Positions 1 to 9,367 are shown, counted from the stretch's first letter. The stretch is 45,416 nt of DNA from Candidatus Coatesiibacteriota bacterium (GCA_016927185.1 JAFGND010000087.1:1-45416), one strand, 5' to 3'. Numbers and translations are program-made. Notes: generated by a model from the sequence alone, not told the origin.

Positions 1-48
1 GATGGCAGGGAGATAGACAAACGGGAAGAGAAGGGGTTGGGAGAGATG
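1..48 (-). repeat. Direct repeat copy A: sorting-domain DNA
   Basis: The first 48 bases are identical to 1891-1938. Both copies encode the 'SISPNPFSSRLSISLP' part of the C-terminal sorting domain. The match is cut by the window edge, so its true length is unknown. Confidence 0.9.
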
Positions 49-1730
49 CTGAACTCCTTGATTGGAAAGTAGGATGCTGTTTTATTATCTTTGAAACCTG
101 TTCCACTATTTATTTCAAATACTGCATCGCTTTTATCGGTTGGCTTGCTAAATGCAGTGTTTGTAATCCTTACAAGACACTGGGTTGATGGAGTATTAGG
201 GACTTTCCAGCTATATGTTCCACTTGAGGCATTTTCTTGTGTTATTTCCATGAAAGAAGAGCCATTATCAGTTGAGTATTCGATAATAACACTATCAATA
301 TTTGTTGTTGCATTCCATTTGATTGCATAAACTGAATCAGCATACAATTTTTCTCCTCCATTTGGATATACTACTGTCAGTTCTCCTTCTGAAATTGTAA
401 AAACTGCGTCACTCGTATCTGAGACATTTCCCATGTGATTGGTTATCTGAACCTTAGCCTGATCAGTTGTCTGCATCCATGGTATTTTCCATGAATAAAG
501 CCCATTTCCTTCAGCAGGATCAGAAAAGGTATTTATTGATATCCATTCTTTTCCATCATTGGTTGAATAGTAAATTCTTATGCTGTCTGTGTCTGTTGAA
601 TTCCAAACAATATCATGTGAAGTATTACATAGCCATTTTTCTTTTCCATTTGGTGAGATAATCTGCATATTACTGGATTGGACTGCATATAAGTATGTAT
701 CAGTACTTCCAACAAAAAGCACTCCATCTGAAATGCTTGGGGAAGACCAGCCAATATCACCTGATGTTCTATATTTCCATTGAAATATTCCCTTGTCTGC
801 ATTCTTTATTGAATAAACAGAATGGCTAGTTCCATAACCACCAATATATACAATATTATCTGAATAGCATGGAGTATCAGATATAGGACCTTCAATCATG
901 AAACGCCATTTTAAAATCCCGCTATCTTCATTTATTGCATAAAGCATCAAATCATTCCCACCAATAAAAACAACTCCATCTGAAACGCAAGGAGATGAAT
1001 TAATTCCACCTCCATATCCTGCCTTGTATCTCCATTTCAGGGAACCATCTGAGCTATTCAATGCATAAACATACCCATCACCACTTGCAAAAAAGACAAC
1101 ATTGTTTGAAAAACAAGGGGAAGTATCGATTGAATTACCTGTTTGATATTTCCATTTAAGTGAACCATTTGAGCAATTTATTGCATAGAAATTATTATCA
1201 TGACTACCTATATAAATGATATTGTCTGACACTAAGGGAGAGGAAGTGACATCGTCATTAGTCTTATATCTCCAGTTAAGTCTTCCATCTTTTTTATCCA
1301 GTGAGTATATAAAATCATCACAACTTCCGAAATATACAGAACTATCTGATATATAAGGGGAAGATACTATTGATCCAGATTTGAATTTCCATATAACAGA
1401 GCCATTTGATGCATCAATTGCATGGAAAAAATAGTAATTCATTGACTGATCATTGTATTCTCCGCTTCCTATATAAACGACTCCATCTGAGATGCATGGA
1501 GAAGATCTATCTACTGGAGATAACAAAAAGCATTTCCATATAAGCGTGCCTTTCACAGCATCAATTGCGTAAATGTATTTATCCGAGCTACCAACGAAGA
1601 TAGTATTGTTAGAGATTCGTGGAGATGAACTGATAATATCATCTGTTTTGAACTTCCAGATTAAATCTCCTGGTAATGAAAAAAGAGAAGTGGCAATTAC
1701 CAGAATTAGGATTATAATAGTGATTTTCAT
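1..1730 (-). CDS. PQQ-like beta-propeller exported protein with C-terminal sorting domain (3' end beyond window)
   Basis: The minus-strand frame is open from ATG 1730 to the left edge (576 codons visible). A short hydrophobic signal peptide (MKITIIILILVIATSLFSLP) is followed by about eight PQQ/WD-like blades with the recurring pattern 'SSPxxSDxxVYxGSxDxYxYAxDxxxGxLxWKYKTG'. After residue ~370 there are two Ig/KNH-like modules, with 'ISPNGKEKW' and 'VYPNGGEKLYADSVYAIKW'. The visible end reads 'FSISPNPFSSRLSISLP', the start of a type IX (Por)-like sorting domain. An AAGGAG box lies about 10 bases before the ATG. The gene follows its paralogue (stop at 1746) by only 15 bases, so the two are probably co-transcribed. 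The likely role is a secreted or surface-attached propeller protein; its ligand is unknown. The missing 3' end lies to the left of the window. Confidence 0.85.
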   Translation of the reverse strand, partial: MKITIIILILVIATSLFSLPGDLIWKFKTDDIISSSPRISNNTIFVGSSDKYIYAIDAVKGTLIWKCFLLSPVDRSSPCISDGVVYIGSGEYNDQSMNYYFFHAIDASNGSVIWKFKSGSIVSSPYISDSSVYFGSCDDFIYSLDKKDGRLNWRYKTNDDVTSSPLVSDNIIYIGSHDNNFYAINCSNGSLKWKYQTGNSIDTSPCFSNNVVFFASGDGYVYALNSSDGSLKWRYKAGYGGGINSSPCVSDGVVFIGGNDLMLYAINEDSGILKWRFMIEGPISDTPCYSDNIVYIGGYGTSHSVYSIKNADKGIFQWKYRTSGDIGWSSPSISDGVLFVGSTDTYLYAVQSSNMQIISPNGKEKWLCNTSHDIVWNSTDTDSIRIYYSTNDGKEWISINTFSDPAEGNGLYSWKIPWMQTTDQAKVQITNHMGNVSDTSDAVFTISEGELTVVYPNGGEKLYADSVYAIKWNATTNIDSVIIEYSTDNGSSFMEITQENASSGTYSWKVPNTPSTQCLVRITNTAFSKPTDKSDAVFEINSGTGFKDNKTASYFPIKEFSISPNPFSSRLSISLP

Positions 1731-1745
1731 TTCATTTCTCCTTAT

Positions 1746-3062
1746 TTACCTGACCTTCACAACCCTCTTCATTTCTTTCCCTGACTTAACAATATAAACT
1801 CCCTGTTTCCATTTGCTTGTATCAAGAGAGTGCTTGCCCTTGGGGAACTTCATAATCAGTTGACCTGTAAGGGAATAGATTGCTCCTGACGATGGCAGGG
1901 AGATAGACAAACGGGAAGAGAAGGGGTTGGGAGAGATGGAAATATAATATAAAGGCTGTTTTGTTGATGTTTTTGAAATTCTGAAATTTGTATAATCATC
2001 AGTTTGCAATGCATAGAAATTGAAATCGCAGCTTCCAAAATATACTGCCCCATTATAAATGCATGGAGAAGAAAAAACCCAGCCAGCAGTCTGAAAATTC
2101 CACCTGAGAGTTCCATCATTAATATTTACTGCATAAAAATAGTAATCATCGCTTCCTGTATAGAGTATTCCATTATAAATGCATGGTGATGAATAACTGA
2201 TTGAACTTCCAGTGGGATATTTCCAGACAAGATTCCCATCTGCTGCATTTATCGCATAAATGAAAGAATCATAACTGCCAACAAAAACAAGACTGTCTGA
2301 TACTGAAGGTGATGAGCAGTATATGATTCCATCCATTATATAAGTCCATTTAAGGGAACCATCTGCAATTCTTAATGCATAAAGATAACCATCAGTATAA
2401 CTGCCATTGAAATTGCCGATATATATTAAGCTGTCTGTTATGCATGGTGAGGAAAGTATTGGAGCATTTGTCTTGTATTGCCATTTCAATGAAGCATCTA
2501 TTGCCCCAAGTGCATACAGATTTGTATCCCAGCTGCCAAAATAGACAATTCCATCCTTCAGGCGAGGTGATGACTGGACTTCTCCTTCTGTCTTGTATTT
2601 CCATACCATTCCGCCACTTGAACAGTCAATTGCATAAAGATAGGAATCATTACTTCCTGTATAAACTATTCCATCAGCTTCAGAAGGCGAAGAGAAAATC
2701 GTATTTCCAGTAAGTAACTTCCATTTTATGCTGCCATCTTCCCTGGAAAGACAATAGAAAAAGCAATCCCAGCATCCGAAAAAGACTGAACTGTCAGTAA
2801 CACATGGTGATGAATATATAAGGTTTCCAGCATAGTATTTCCACTCAAGTGATGCATCAATGGCATTTAATGCATATAAATAACCGTCGTTGCTGCCAAA
2901 ATAAACAACATCATCTGCTATACAGGGAGATGACCATATCTGGCTTCCGGTTTTATATTTCCAGATAATTTCTCCCTGAGATGCAGAAAGTGTATCAATA
3001 ATCGAAATGAAAAGTAAAATCAATGTGATTCTGAGAATACTCCCCTGGATTCTTTCCCTCAT
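1746..3062 (-). CDS. Eight-bladed PQQ-like beta-propeller exported protein with type IX-like sorting domain
   Basis: This is a 438-residue protein. The signal peptide (residues ~1-28) includes the hydrophobic 'ITLILLFISIID'. Eight blades follow, each with 'SSPC(I/V)xDxxVYFGSxDxxxYAL' and a closing 'LxWKYxTG', which matches a PQQ-dependent-dehydrogenase-like propeller without obvious catalytic residues. The last ~80 residues form a short Por-like sorting domain: 'ISISPNPFSSRLSISLPS', 'IYSLTGQ', 'LDTSKWKQGVYIVKSGKE' and a basic 'RVVKVR' end. The family suggests secretion across the outer membrane by a type IX-like system. A GGGGAAGGAATT ribosome site precedes ATG 3062. It is the upstream member of a tandem pair with the gene at 1-1730. 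Confidence 0.88.
   Translation of the reverse strand: MRERIQGSILRITLILLFISIIDTLSASQGEIIWKYKTGSQIWSSPCIADDVVYFGSNDGYLYALNAIDASLEWKYYAGNLIYSSPCVTDSSVFFGCWDCFFYCLSREDGSIKWKLLTGNTIFSSPSEADGIVYTGSNDSYLYAIDCSSGGMVWKYKTEGEVQSSPRLKDGIVYFGSWDTNLYALGAIDASLKWQYKTNAPILSSPCITDSLIYIGNFNGSYTDGYLYALRIADGSLKWTYIMDGIIYCSSPSVSDSLVFVGSYDSFIYAINAADGNLVWKYPTGSSISYSSPCIYNGILYTGSDDYYFYAVNINDGTLRWNFQTAGWVFSSPCIYNGAVYFGSCDFNFYALQTDDYTNFRISKTSTKQPLYYISISPNPFSSRLSISLPSSGAIYSLTGQLIMKFPKGKHSLDTSKWKQGVYIVKSGKEMKRVVKVR
1891..1938 (-). repeat. Direct repeat copy B: sorting-domain DNA
   Basis: Identical over 48 bases to positions 1-48. It lies inside the sorting-domain coding part of the propeller gene at 1746-3062. The propeller regions of the two genes are clearly more diverged than this segment. 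Confidence 0.9.
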
Positions 3063-3294
3063 AATTCCTTCCCCTGACCTTTAAAATATTTCAATATAAA
3101 GTCTTCACGCAATTTTCAAAACGTAATAAGGCTTACAAAAATACAAGCAAATTTTGTGCCAGAATCATGAAGCAGTCTGTATGGGTGTTTCTAATATGTG
3201 AATTTTATAACTTAGAAAAAATATTCCTCATTTTGAAAAGGTTATCACTTTAGAAGTTTTTAAAAAAAGTTTCAGTGAATTGATTAGTAGGTCT

Positions 3295-4560
3295 TCAGAA
3301 TAAGAAAGTCTTAATTTTTGAAAGGGATTTTGCCATGAACAATGTAGAATTGATTCCTGAAGCACTTCTTCCCTGAGGGATGAAGAATGTCTTGTTCCAT
3401 CCTTCAAGCTTACTCAGATCATCTACGATGAATTTTCCGCATTTTTTTGCAGTTTCGTATAAGTGACTGCCGGGGAATGGGATGCAAGGCTGGAAAACAA
3501 TCCTGTCAGCATCCAGAGACAAGCCATACTTGATTGTTGAAACGGAATCTGAAAACTTTTCGCCAGGAATGCCAACAAGAAAAGATACAGTTGTTTTTAT
3601 GCCTGTTTCTCTTGTAAGCCTTATCTTCTGTTTCACTTCAGCTAGATCATTGTGAAATCTTAATATGTCCATGAGATGCTTTCTTGTTGTTGCGACTCCG
3701 TAAAAAATGCTTTTGCAGCCAGATGCCTTCATTGACTGAAGAAGTTCCTTGTCAACATGCCTGACCCTTGTATAGCACGACCAGCTTATATTCTTGAAAG
3801 AGCTGCAGATAGCCTTGCAGATATCAAGTGTCCTGCTCCTGTTCAATCCGAAGGTCTCATCATAAAATTCGAAACTTGATGCACCATATTTGTAAGAGAG
3901 TATGCTCATTTCATCAATCACTCTTGAAACCGAATATTCCCTGACTGTTCCTTCCTCATTCGTTCTCGAAGGGCAGTTTGCGCAATTATATGGACATCCC
4001 CTGAAAGTTGAAATATGACCAGTAGATATTGGTTTTTCCCTGTAAAAAAACTCCCATGCAGGATAGGGAAGATCATCAAGATTGTGCATTATGCTGCTTT
4101 CAGAAGAGAGTTTCAGACTGTTTTCTTCCTTCCAGATAGAATTAGGGATGTCTGTTAATGGATTGCCATTTGAAATTTTTTCTAAAATATGTTCAAAAGC
4201 AATTTCTCCTTCGCCTTTTATTATCATATCAACTGGATAGTTGAACAGAATGTCTTCAGGAAAGTTTGCAGCGTGCACTCCCCCGAAAACTATTTTCATA
4301 TCAGGTTTTCTTTCTTTTATCCAGCATGCAAGTGACAAGCATTGCTCGATATTAGTGGCAAAAGTCTGCATTCCAACAAGATTGAATTCATCAAGATTAG
4401 CTTCCAGTTCTTCTGCGATTTCCTTCCAGGTTTTCTTGAAAAAGACTGATACTGAAAAGCCTTTTTTCTGAGCAATTGCAGCAAGATAAGAAAGCCCTAT
4501 TGGAAGGAAATGCAGTTTTGTAAGTATCTTTGTTGATGGGAGAATGAGGGCAATCTTCAT
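3295..4560 (-). CDS. B12-binding-domain radical SAM protein
   Basis: This 421-residue protein has the two-part layout of the BchE/MiaB-like B12-radical SAM group. Residues ~1-130 resemble a cobalamin-binding Rossmann domain ('LPIGLSYLAAIAQKKGFSV', 'VFGGVHAANFPED', 'DMIIKGEGE'). The radical SAM core begins with 'FRGCPYNCANCPSR', where C189, C193 and C196 form the CxxxCxxC 4Fe-4S motif. The B12 domain lacks an obvious DxHxxG motif, as in many family members, so cobalamin binding is not certain. The substrate is unknown; related enzymes methylate or rearrange unactivated carbons. It starts 7 bases after the FAH-family gene stop (4568), so the two are likely co-transcribed. Confidence 0.85.
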   Translation of the reverse strand: MKIALILPSTKILTKLHFLPIGLSYLAAIAQKKGFSVSVFFKKTWKEIAEELEANLDEFNLVGMQTFATNIEQCLSLACWIKERKPDMKIVFGGVHAANFPEDILFNYPVDMIIKGEGEIAFEHILEKISNGNPLTDIPNSIWKEENSLKLSSESSIMHNLDDLPYPAWEFFYREKPISTGHISTFRGCPYNCANCPSRTNEEGTVREYSVSRVIDEMSILSYKYGASSFEFYDETFGLNRSRTLDICKAICSSFKNISWSCYTRVRHVDKELLQSMKASGCKSIFYGVATTRKHLMDILRFHNDLAEVKQKIRLTRETGIKTTVSFLVGIPGEKFSDSVSTIKYGLSLDADRIVFQPCIPFPGSHLYETAKKCGKFIVDDLSKLEGWNKTFFIPQGRSASGINSTLFMAKSLSKIKTFLF

Positions 4561-4567
4561 ATAGAAA

Positions 4568-5212
4568 CTATAATATCTCCCAACTGAAAGATCCTATTGA
4601 AGGGCTTTGTATAGTTATCCTGTCCCCCTTCATTAATGATGCAACGCCAGATGGAGTTCCAGTAAAAATAAGATCCCCTTCAAGAAGCTTCCATACAGAA
4701 GAAATTGCCATTATCAGATTTTCTATAGAGAATATCATGTCACTGGAATTTCCTTGCTGCCTGATTTCATTGTTAACAATGCAAGTGAATGCTATATTAT
4801 GAATTACTATATTTTCTACAGGCATAAAATCTCCAAGTGGGGCACTGTAATCAAATGCTTTTGAAAGCTCCCATGGCTGTCCCTTATCCTTGAGTATGTT
4901 CTGAACATCCCTCAATGTCAAATCCAGTCCCAGAGATACTCCTGAAATGAATGATTTAGCATCATCAAGTGAAACGGGCTTACCTTCTTTTCCAATTAGA
5001 TAAACTATTTCCACTTCATGATGAAGATCCTTCCCTGATGATGGGAAGGGGATTTGTATATCCTTTTCAACAAGGCAGGTATTCGGTTTCAAGAATATTA
5101 CAGGAGATTTCGGGGTTTCGCTTTTCATCTCTTTTATATGATCAGCATAATTACGTCCAATACAGAATACTCTTTGTGGATTATAAACCTTGTTCTTCAA
5201 TTTAATTTCCAT
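4568..5212 (-). CDS. Fumarylacetoacetate hydrolase (FAH)-family protein, acylpyruvase-like
   Basis: At 214 residues this is the length of single-domain FAHD1/YcgM-type enzymes, which hydrolyse or decarboxylate acylpyruvates and oxaloacetate with a divalent metal. It shows the family signatures 'FCIGRNYADHIKEM' near residue 17, the metal-binding 'LHHEVEIVYLIG' (His and two Glu), 'GVSLGLDLTLRD', and the near-terminal 'LIFTGTPSGV'. A GGAAGGTGA ribosome site stands about 10 bases before the ATG. It leads a two-gene unit with the radical SAM protein at 3295-4560. Substrate specificity cannot be read from the sequence; related enzymes also act in aromatic catabolism. Confidence 0.85.
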   Translation of the reverse strand: MEIKLKNKVYNPQRVFCIGRNYADHIKEMKSETPKSPVIFLKPNTCLVEKDIQIPFPSSGKDLHHEVEIVYLIGKEGKPVSLDDAKSFISGVSLGLDLTLRDVQNILKDKGQPWELSKAFDYSAPLGDFMPVENIVIHNIAFTCIVNNEIRQQGNSSDMIFSIENLIMAISSVWKLLEGDLIFTGTPSGVASLMKGDRITIQSPSIGSFSWEIL

Positions 5213-5347
5213 CAGTCACCTTCCTTTCAAATGATGCTTTGTTTAATAGTCCAGTCTTTTTGTAAAGAATTATATTAAACATTAAAGAAATGAGCAACAA
5301 GAGGAAATATGAGTAACAAGATAAATATGTAACAGACTTATATACAA

Positions 5348-6463
5348 CTATTTAATATGGTTTAGAGCAAAACTTATTATATCTTTTGCAGCAAACGGTT
5401 TTCCAATTTTTCTGGCACATTCACTCATTTTTTCAAGCTTATCTTTGTTTTTGAAAAGATAATTGAGCTTGTGAATCAGTGAAGCAGGACTGTGAGCGAG
5501 TGTTGCTGAATCATTTTCCAGAAGATATATTGAATTGCATACTTCCTGACCAGGGATTGGGGCAATGATAAGCATAGGTAATCCTGCAGCCATGGCTTCC
5601 GAGGTTGTCAATCCTCCAGCCTTTGATATCAGAAGATCGCTTGCAGCCATCAATATATGCATATTGCTTACAATACCATAGACCTTCAGATTCTCGTTTT
5701 TTGATGCAATTTCATTTGCCTTTTTGTAAGCCTTCCTGTCTTCAGCAATAGCTGCAATGACAGTAACTTCCTTGCCCAATTTCAGGGAAGATTCAATTGC
5801 AATAAACAGATTCTCAGGTCTTTCCCACCTTGTTGTCGTAAGTATATAAAAACCATAGGGATTCAAGCCAAGATCCAGTCTTGCTTTCATCTTGTCAGGC
5901 AAATCAGTGAAAGCTGGATTTATCGGAATGCCAGTTACCATTATTTTATTTTCATCATATCCTTTGTTATGTAGCATGGATTTTACTTCATCATCAGGAA
6001 CGAAATAGAAATCCAGATCCTTCATAAACCAGTAATTATGTATATCATGGTCAGTTACAACGCAGAACAGAGGAGCACTTATATTTTCTCGCTCTCTTAT
6101 TCTGAGAATAAGCTGAACAGGAAGAAAATGGGTAGCAATAATCGCATCAGGATTATATTTTTTTATTTCCTTGATTACTCTTGATGAACAAAGTTCAGTT
6201 AACCATTCCTGGAACTTCCTGTTACTGAATGCCCCTCTTTCAGCTCTGTCATAAAAGTAAGCCCACATCTCAGGCATTTTCTTTACCATTTCTTCATAGG
6301 AAGCAGTATAAAGCTTGCTGAAAAGAGGATTTATCCATTGAAGTATATCAATATTCAGTACTTCGCATCTGGTTTCATCCATTCTGCATTGATTTTCAAG
6401 AGCTTCTGCAGCTGATTTATGCCCGTAACCTGCCTGGATTGAGAGAATTGCTATTTTTTTCAC
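5348..6463 (-). CDS. MGDG synthase / UgtP-like lipid glycosyltransferase
   Basis: A 371-residue GT-B enzyme. Its N-terminus 'ILSIQAGYGHKSAAEAL' is the glycine/His motif of monogalactosyl- and glucosyl-diacylglycerol synthases, and the segment 'YTASYEEMVKKMPEMWAYFYD' is also typical of the family. The C-terminal half has the nucleotide-sugar site 'SKAGGLTTSEAMAAGLPMLI' followed by 'PGQEVCNSIYL'. Family knowledge suggests transfer of a hexose to a membrane lipid at the inner membrane. The start is GTG at 6463, one base after the stop of the upstream membrane-protein gene (6465), so the two are tightly coupled. The sugar and lipid acceptor are unknown. Confidence 0.85.
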   Translation of the reverse strand: MKKIAILSIQAGYGHKSAAEALENQCRMDETRCEVLNIDILQWINPLFSKLYTASYEEMVKKMPEMWAYFYDRAERGAFSNRKFQEWLTELCSSRVIKEIKKYNPDAIIATHFLPVQLILRIRERENISAPLFCVVTDHDIHNYWFMKDLDFYFVPDDEVKSMLHNKGYDENKIMVTGIPINPAFTDLPDKMKARLDLGLNPYGFYILTTTRWERPENLFIAIESSLKLGKEVTVIAAIAEDRKAYKKANEIASKNENLKVYGIVSNMHILMAASDLLISKAGGLTTSEAMAAGLPMLIIAPIPGQEVCNSIYLLENDSATLAHSPASLIHKLNYLFKNKDKLEKMSECARKIGKPFAAKDIISFALNHIK

Positions 6464-6464
6464 A

Positions 6465-7976
6465 TTATTCTCTTATATATATGTAAGAGTGGGCTGTTTC
6501 AGGCAGGAATTGATAGGGAACTGTTTTATAAAGCTTGTAATGCTTTTTAAGAAGACTGAAAAAGTATTCCTGTTTTCCAAAACAAGGTCTGTTAGGTGGG
6601 AAGAAGATCTTGAAGGATTGATCAGATACTACAATCACAGAAGGCTTCCTGTTTTTTATTTCGTCAGCTATAATTCTGTCATTCAATACATGATAGTATC
6701 TGCATTGTTCTTCTGTATAATCAGGAAAATATTCGCAGTTTTCAGTTCCGGAAAGCATATCATGATTGGAAAACAATGCCAGTGTAGGTGTGTCATGCGA
6801 TAACATATAACCTTCACCTCTGGTTGCTTTCCTGATTTCATTTCCCACTTTCTGCAGATAAAGCATTATTGGTTTTCCTTCTATGAAGCGAATACTTCTT
6901 GTTCCATATTGAATATACCAGGCAAAGCCAAGCAGAATTATAGTCATTTTTGTGTTGTTTGTCAGTTTTCCTATCTCATTTTTCCATATATGGACAAATG
7001 CTACAGCGAGAAGCGAACATGAAAGAGGATAAAGTGAAGTGGAGTATGTTTCTTGTGTGTAATTTGCACTAAGATGACCTGCCGTTGTCAATGCAAGAGC
7101 TGCAGCCAATGCAAAATAATAGGGATTTCTTCTTATCATTTCAAGAGGATGTTTTGATATCCAGTAGAATACTGAAATTGCAAGCAGAAGCATGAAAAAG
7201 AAAAAATCCTGCATAGAAAGCCATATAAATTCGAATTTCCTCATGTAAAACAGGAAGTAGGTTGGGGGAGCAAACATTGTATGAAGCTTGAATGTATTCC
7301 AGTACATTCTTCCATCAGATAATATATAGAAAGGCAGATTAAACATCAAGAGGGTTATGATTCCACTCGCAAGAGCAAGAAGCATGTTTTTCGGTTTTTT
7401 CCATTCAGTTATTATATAGAAAAGGAGAATTACGCATAACATCGGAAGCATTGTCAGTCTGGATGATACTGACAGTGCAAAGAAGAATGGAGGCATGACA
7501 TACTTCAGGAATTTCGGTTTGCTCCAGAAATAACTGTCTGCTGCAATTAGCAGAAAGAGCATTACAGGAGTGAATGAGCGAACTATAACAGTGAAGTATA
7601 TTATGCAGGAGCAGAAAATATACAATGCTGTTGCAACAAAAACTGCATTTTCATCTCCGAATCTTCTTGTCAGTCTTCTTATAAAGAACATTATAAGAAA
7701 TCCGATAAGCAAGCCGATGAATCTTCCCGTAATAAATGGATAGCCGATGATTTTTATAAAAAAACCATACAAATACGGAAACAGGGGAGTCTGAATATAA
7801 AGAAAATCCCTGTATGGGATCATGCCATTATATACTATCTTTGATGCATAGATATAAGTAGATTCATCAGGATGAAGTATGCCTGCAAAAAGGTATGCAA
7901 TTCCCCATAAAATGTACAAACAATTGGAAAGCCAGAAGAATTTCATGTCCAGTTTTGCTGCTTTTTCTATTTCCAT
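6465..7976 (-). CDS. Polytopic membrane glycosyltransferase-like protein (GT39/ArnT/PMT type)
   Basis: A 503-residue protein with about a dozen hydrophobic segments. The first periplasmic loop has 'LHPDESTYIYASKIV', matching the acidic DE motif after TM1 of GT39/GT83 enzymes that use polyprenyl-phosphate sugars, and 'YRDFLYIQTPLFPYLYG' fits the same loop. The soluble C-terminus ('FFPDYTEEQCRYYHV', 'PSVIVVSDQSF') resembles the family's periplasmic tail. It probably glycosylates lipids or envelope polymers, consistent with the downstream lipid glycosyltransferase. No Shine-Dalgarno sequence is visible before ATG 7976; a TTGACG hexamer lies 37 bases upstream (8013-8008). Confidence 0.78.
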   Translation of the reverse strand: MEIEKAAKLDMKFFWLSNCLYILWGIAYLFAGILHPDESTYIYASKIVYNGMIPYRDFLYIQTPLFPYLYGFFIKIIGYPFITGRFIGLLIGFLIMFFIRRLTRRFGDENAVFVATALYIFCSCIIYFTVIVRSFTPVMLFLLIAADSYFWSKPKFLKYVMPPFFFALSVSSRLTMLPMLCVILLFYIITEWKKPKNMLLALASGIITLLMFNLPFYILSDGRMYWNTFKLHTMFAPPTYFLFYMRKFEFIWLSMQDFFFFMLLLAISVFYWISKHPLEMIRRNPYYFALAAALALTTAGHLSANYTQETYSTSLYPLSCSLLAVAFVHIWKNEIGKLTNNTKMTIILLGFAWYIQYGTRSIRFIEGKPIMLYLQKVGNEIRKATRGEGYMLSHDTPTLALFSNHDMLSGTENCEYFPDYTEEQCRYYHVLNDRIIADEIKNRKPSVIVVSDQSFKIFFPPNRPCFGKQEYFFSLLKKHYKLYKTVPYQFLPETAHSYIYIRE

Positions 7977-8007
7977 TACAAGAACAAGCCATATATAGTT
8001 ATAAATG

Positions 8008-8013
8008 CGTCAA
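8008..8013 (-). promoter_or_regulatory. Candidate -35 hexamer TTGACG, possible leaderless start
   Basis: On the minus strand TTGACG begins 37 bases before ATG 7976 and is followed by AT-rich sequence including TATATATGG. No ribosome-binding site is seen. The -10 element is uncertain. Confidence 0.35.
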
Positions 8014-8154
8014 GAATAAGTTGACTGGAAGTAATAATATCTTGCAGGAAATAACAATATCTTAAATATATAATATTGGATTAGAGTTTTTTATATATTT
8101 TAACTCGTTAAAAAGCATTAATGCAGCTCAGAGAATAAGGATTTATTTTTTTTC

Positions 8155-8160
8155 TTGACA
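8155..8160 (+). promoter_or_regulatory. Candidate -35 hexamer TTGACA after a T-tract, possible leaderless start
   Basis: TTTTTTTTTCTTGACA ends at 8160. The hexamer starts 35 bases before ATG 8190, and there is no clear Shine-Dalgarno sequence. TATTAA lies at 8172-8177 but with a spacing too short for a classical -10. Confidence 0.4.
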
Positions 8161-8189
8161 GAAAACACCTCTATTAAAAGAGAAAAGTC

Positions 8190-9251
8190 ATGATAGACAC
8201 AAAGACAATCAATCTGGCATTTAAAGCCGGTAGAAATCTCTTTTATCAAAATTTCTATATGAAAACAGGAATAAATTTATTAAAACCAACTAACTTCTAT
8301 AGCATAATAAATGAGTTTTGTAATGCAAGATGCAAAATCTGTGACATGTGGACAAGAAATAAGATAATAGATCTGCCAGCAGAAATATGGATAAAGCATC
8401 TTGAAAGTATACATGACTGGCTTGGAAGATATTATATCAGCTTTTCAGGAGGAGAACCATTAATCAAGAAGGATTTTTTTAATATACTTGAATTTTGTAA
8501 TCAGAAAGGTATTTCCTGTGGAGTTGTAACTAATTCTATAAAAATTGATAAGCAAATGGCCGAAGAATTGATAAAACTGAGAGTATTCAATATCAGTATA
8601 AGTGTAGATGGAGCAAAAGCAGAGACTCATGATTATTTGAGAGGAGTACCAGGTCTTTTTGATCACGTTATAGAAGTAGTTTCTTATCTGAAAGATGCAA
8701 AAGAAAAAAATAAGGTCCCATTAAGGATAATATTCAAGACTGTAGTTAATAGCAGAAATCTTGAAGAGATTCCTGATATAATAAGGTTGGTCGAAAAATT
8801 GGGCATAACAGGAGTTATGTTTCAACCAGTTTTTAAGTGGACTGAAGCTACAAAAAATGAGCTCTGGGTAAAAGATATAGAGACTTTAGATAAGGTTATT
8901 AGAGAAGTAATTAAACTTTACAAAAATGGATCTCCAATACTAGTTTCTCAAGATACAATTCAATTATGGAGAAACCACTTTCTTGAAGAAAAGCTTGAAC
9001 CTAAAAGAATCTGCAATATTGGATTGAATAACTATTTAATGCAATGGGATGGAAAGGTCTTTCTCTGTACTTTTTTTCCAAGTATAGGGAATTTATCCGA
9101 GACAAAAGCAAAAGATATTTGGTATTCTGAAAAAGCAGAAAATATCAGAAAAGCAACAATTAATTGCAGGAAAACTTGTTTAAATACTTGTACCTCAAAG
9201 AAAAGTATTAACGATAGGCTAAAGCAGTTTTTTCAATTATTGAAATCCTAA
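8190..9251 (+). CDS. Radical SAM protein with SPASM-like C-terminal cysteines
   Basis: This 353-residue protein carries the radical SAM motif 'NEFCNARCKICDMW' (C44, C48, C51), then 'YISFSGGEPLIKKDF' (the GGE motif) and 'FNISISVDGAKAETHDYLRG'. The C-terminal third has 'CNIGLNNYLMQWDGKVFLC' and a Cys cluster 'NCRKTCLNTC', like the auxiliary-cluster SPASM or twitch domains of peptide- and cofactor-modifying enzymes (MoaA/PqqE/AnSME group). The substrate is unknown. It stands alone, divergent from the membrane gene at 6465-7976 and 149 bases before PurF. It is one candidate modifying enzyme for the small peptides at 31181-31626, but it lies over 20 kb away, so this is speculation. Confidence 0.85.
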   Translation: MIDTKTINLAFKAGRNLFYQNFYMKTGINLLKPTNFYSIINEFCNARCKICDMWTRNKIIDLPAEIWIKHLESIHDWLGRYYISFSGGEPLIKKDFFNILEFCNQKGISCGVVTNSIKIDKQMAEELIKLRVFNISISVDGAKAETHDYLRGVPGLFDHVIEVVSYLKDAKEKNKVPLRIIFKTVVNSRNLEEIPDIIRLVEKLGITGVMFQPVFKWTEATKNELWVKDIETLDKVIREVIKLYKNGSPILVSQDTIQLWRNHFLEEKLEPKRICNIGLNNYLMQWDGKVFLCTFFPSIGNLSETKAKDIWYSEKAENIRKATINCRKTCLNTCTSKKSINDRLKQFFQLLKS

Positions 9252-9361
9252 GTTTTCTTATTAATCAGCTGATTTCTGATATATTTAAAACACGAAGTAT
9301 ATTTTCTAAACTAATTATTTATATAAATTCAAAGTATTTTAGATCAGGATCTTCATAACTA

Positions 9362-9367
9362 TTGACA
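9362..9367 (+). promoter_or_regulatory. Candidate -35 hexamer TTGACA upstream of purF
   Basis: TTGACA starts 39 bases before ATG 9401. It lies in frame with purF, so it can be mistaken for a TTG start codon; the catalytic N-terminal cysteine rules that out. Confidence 0.35.

Noticed and set aside
1-1730. Left edge appearing gene-poor, with only short scattered frames on the plus strand.
   Set aside because: The minus strand holds one continuous open frame of 576 codons with clear propeller repeats; the short frames are shadows.
1100-3000. Periodic DNA in the propeller genes that could be taken for a tandem repeat array or CRISPR.
   Set aside because: The periodicity is at the protein level (blades of ~40 residues) with diverged DNA; there are no identical repeats with unique spacers.
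3063-3294. Search for a small gene or RNA in the 232-base gap.
   Set aside because: No convincing frame, hairpin with T-tract or tRNA-like fold was seen; it probably holds the promoter of the propeller pair.
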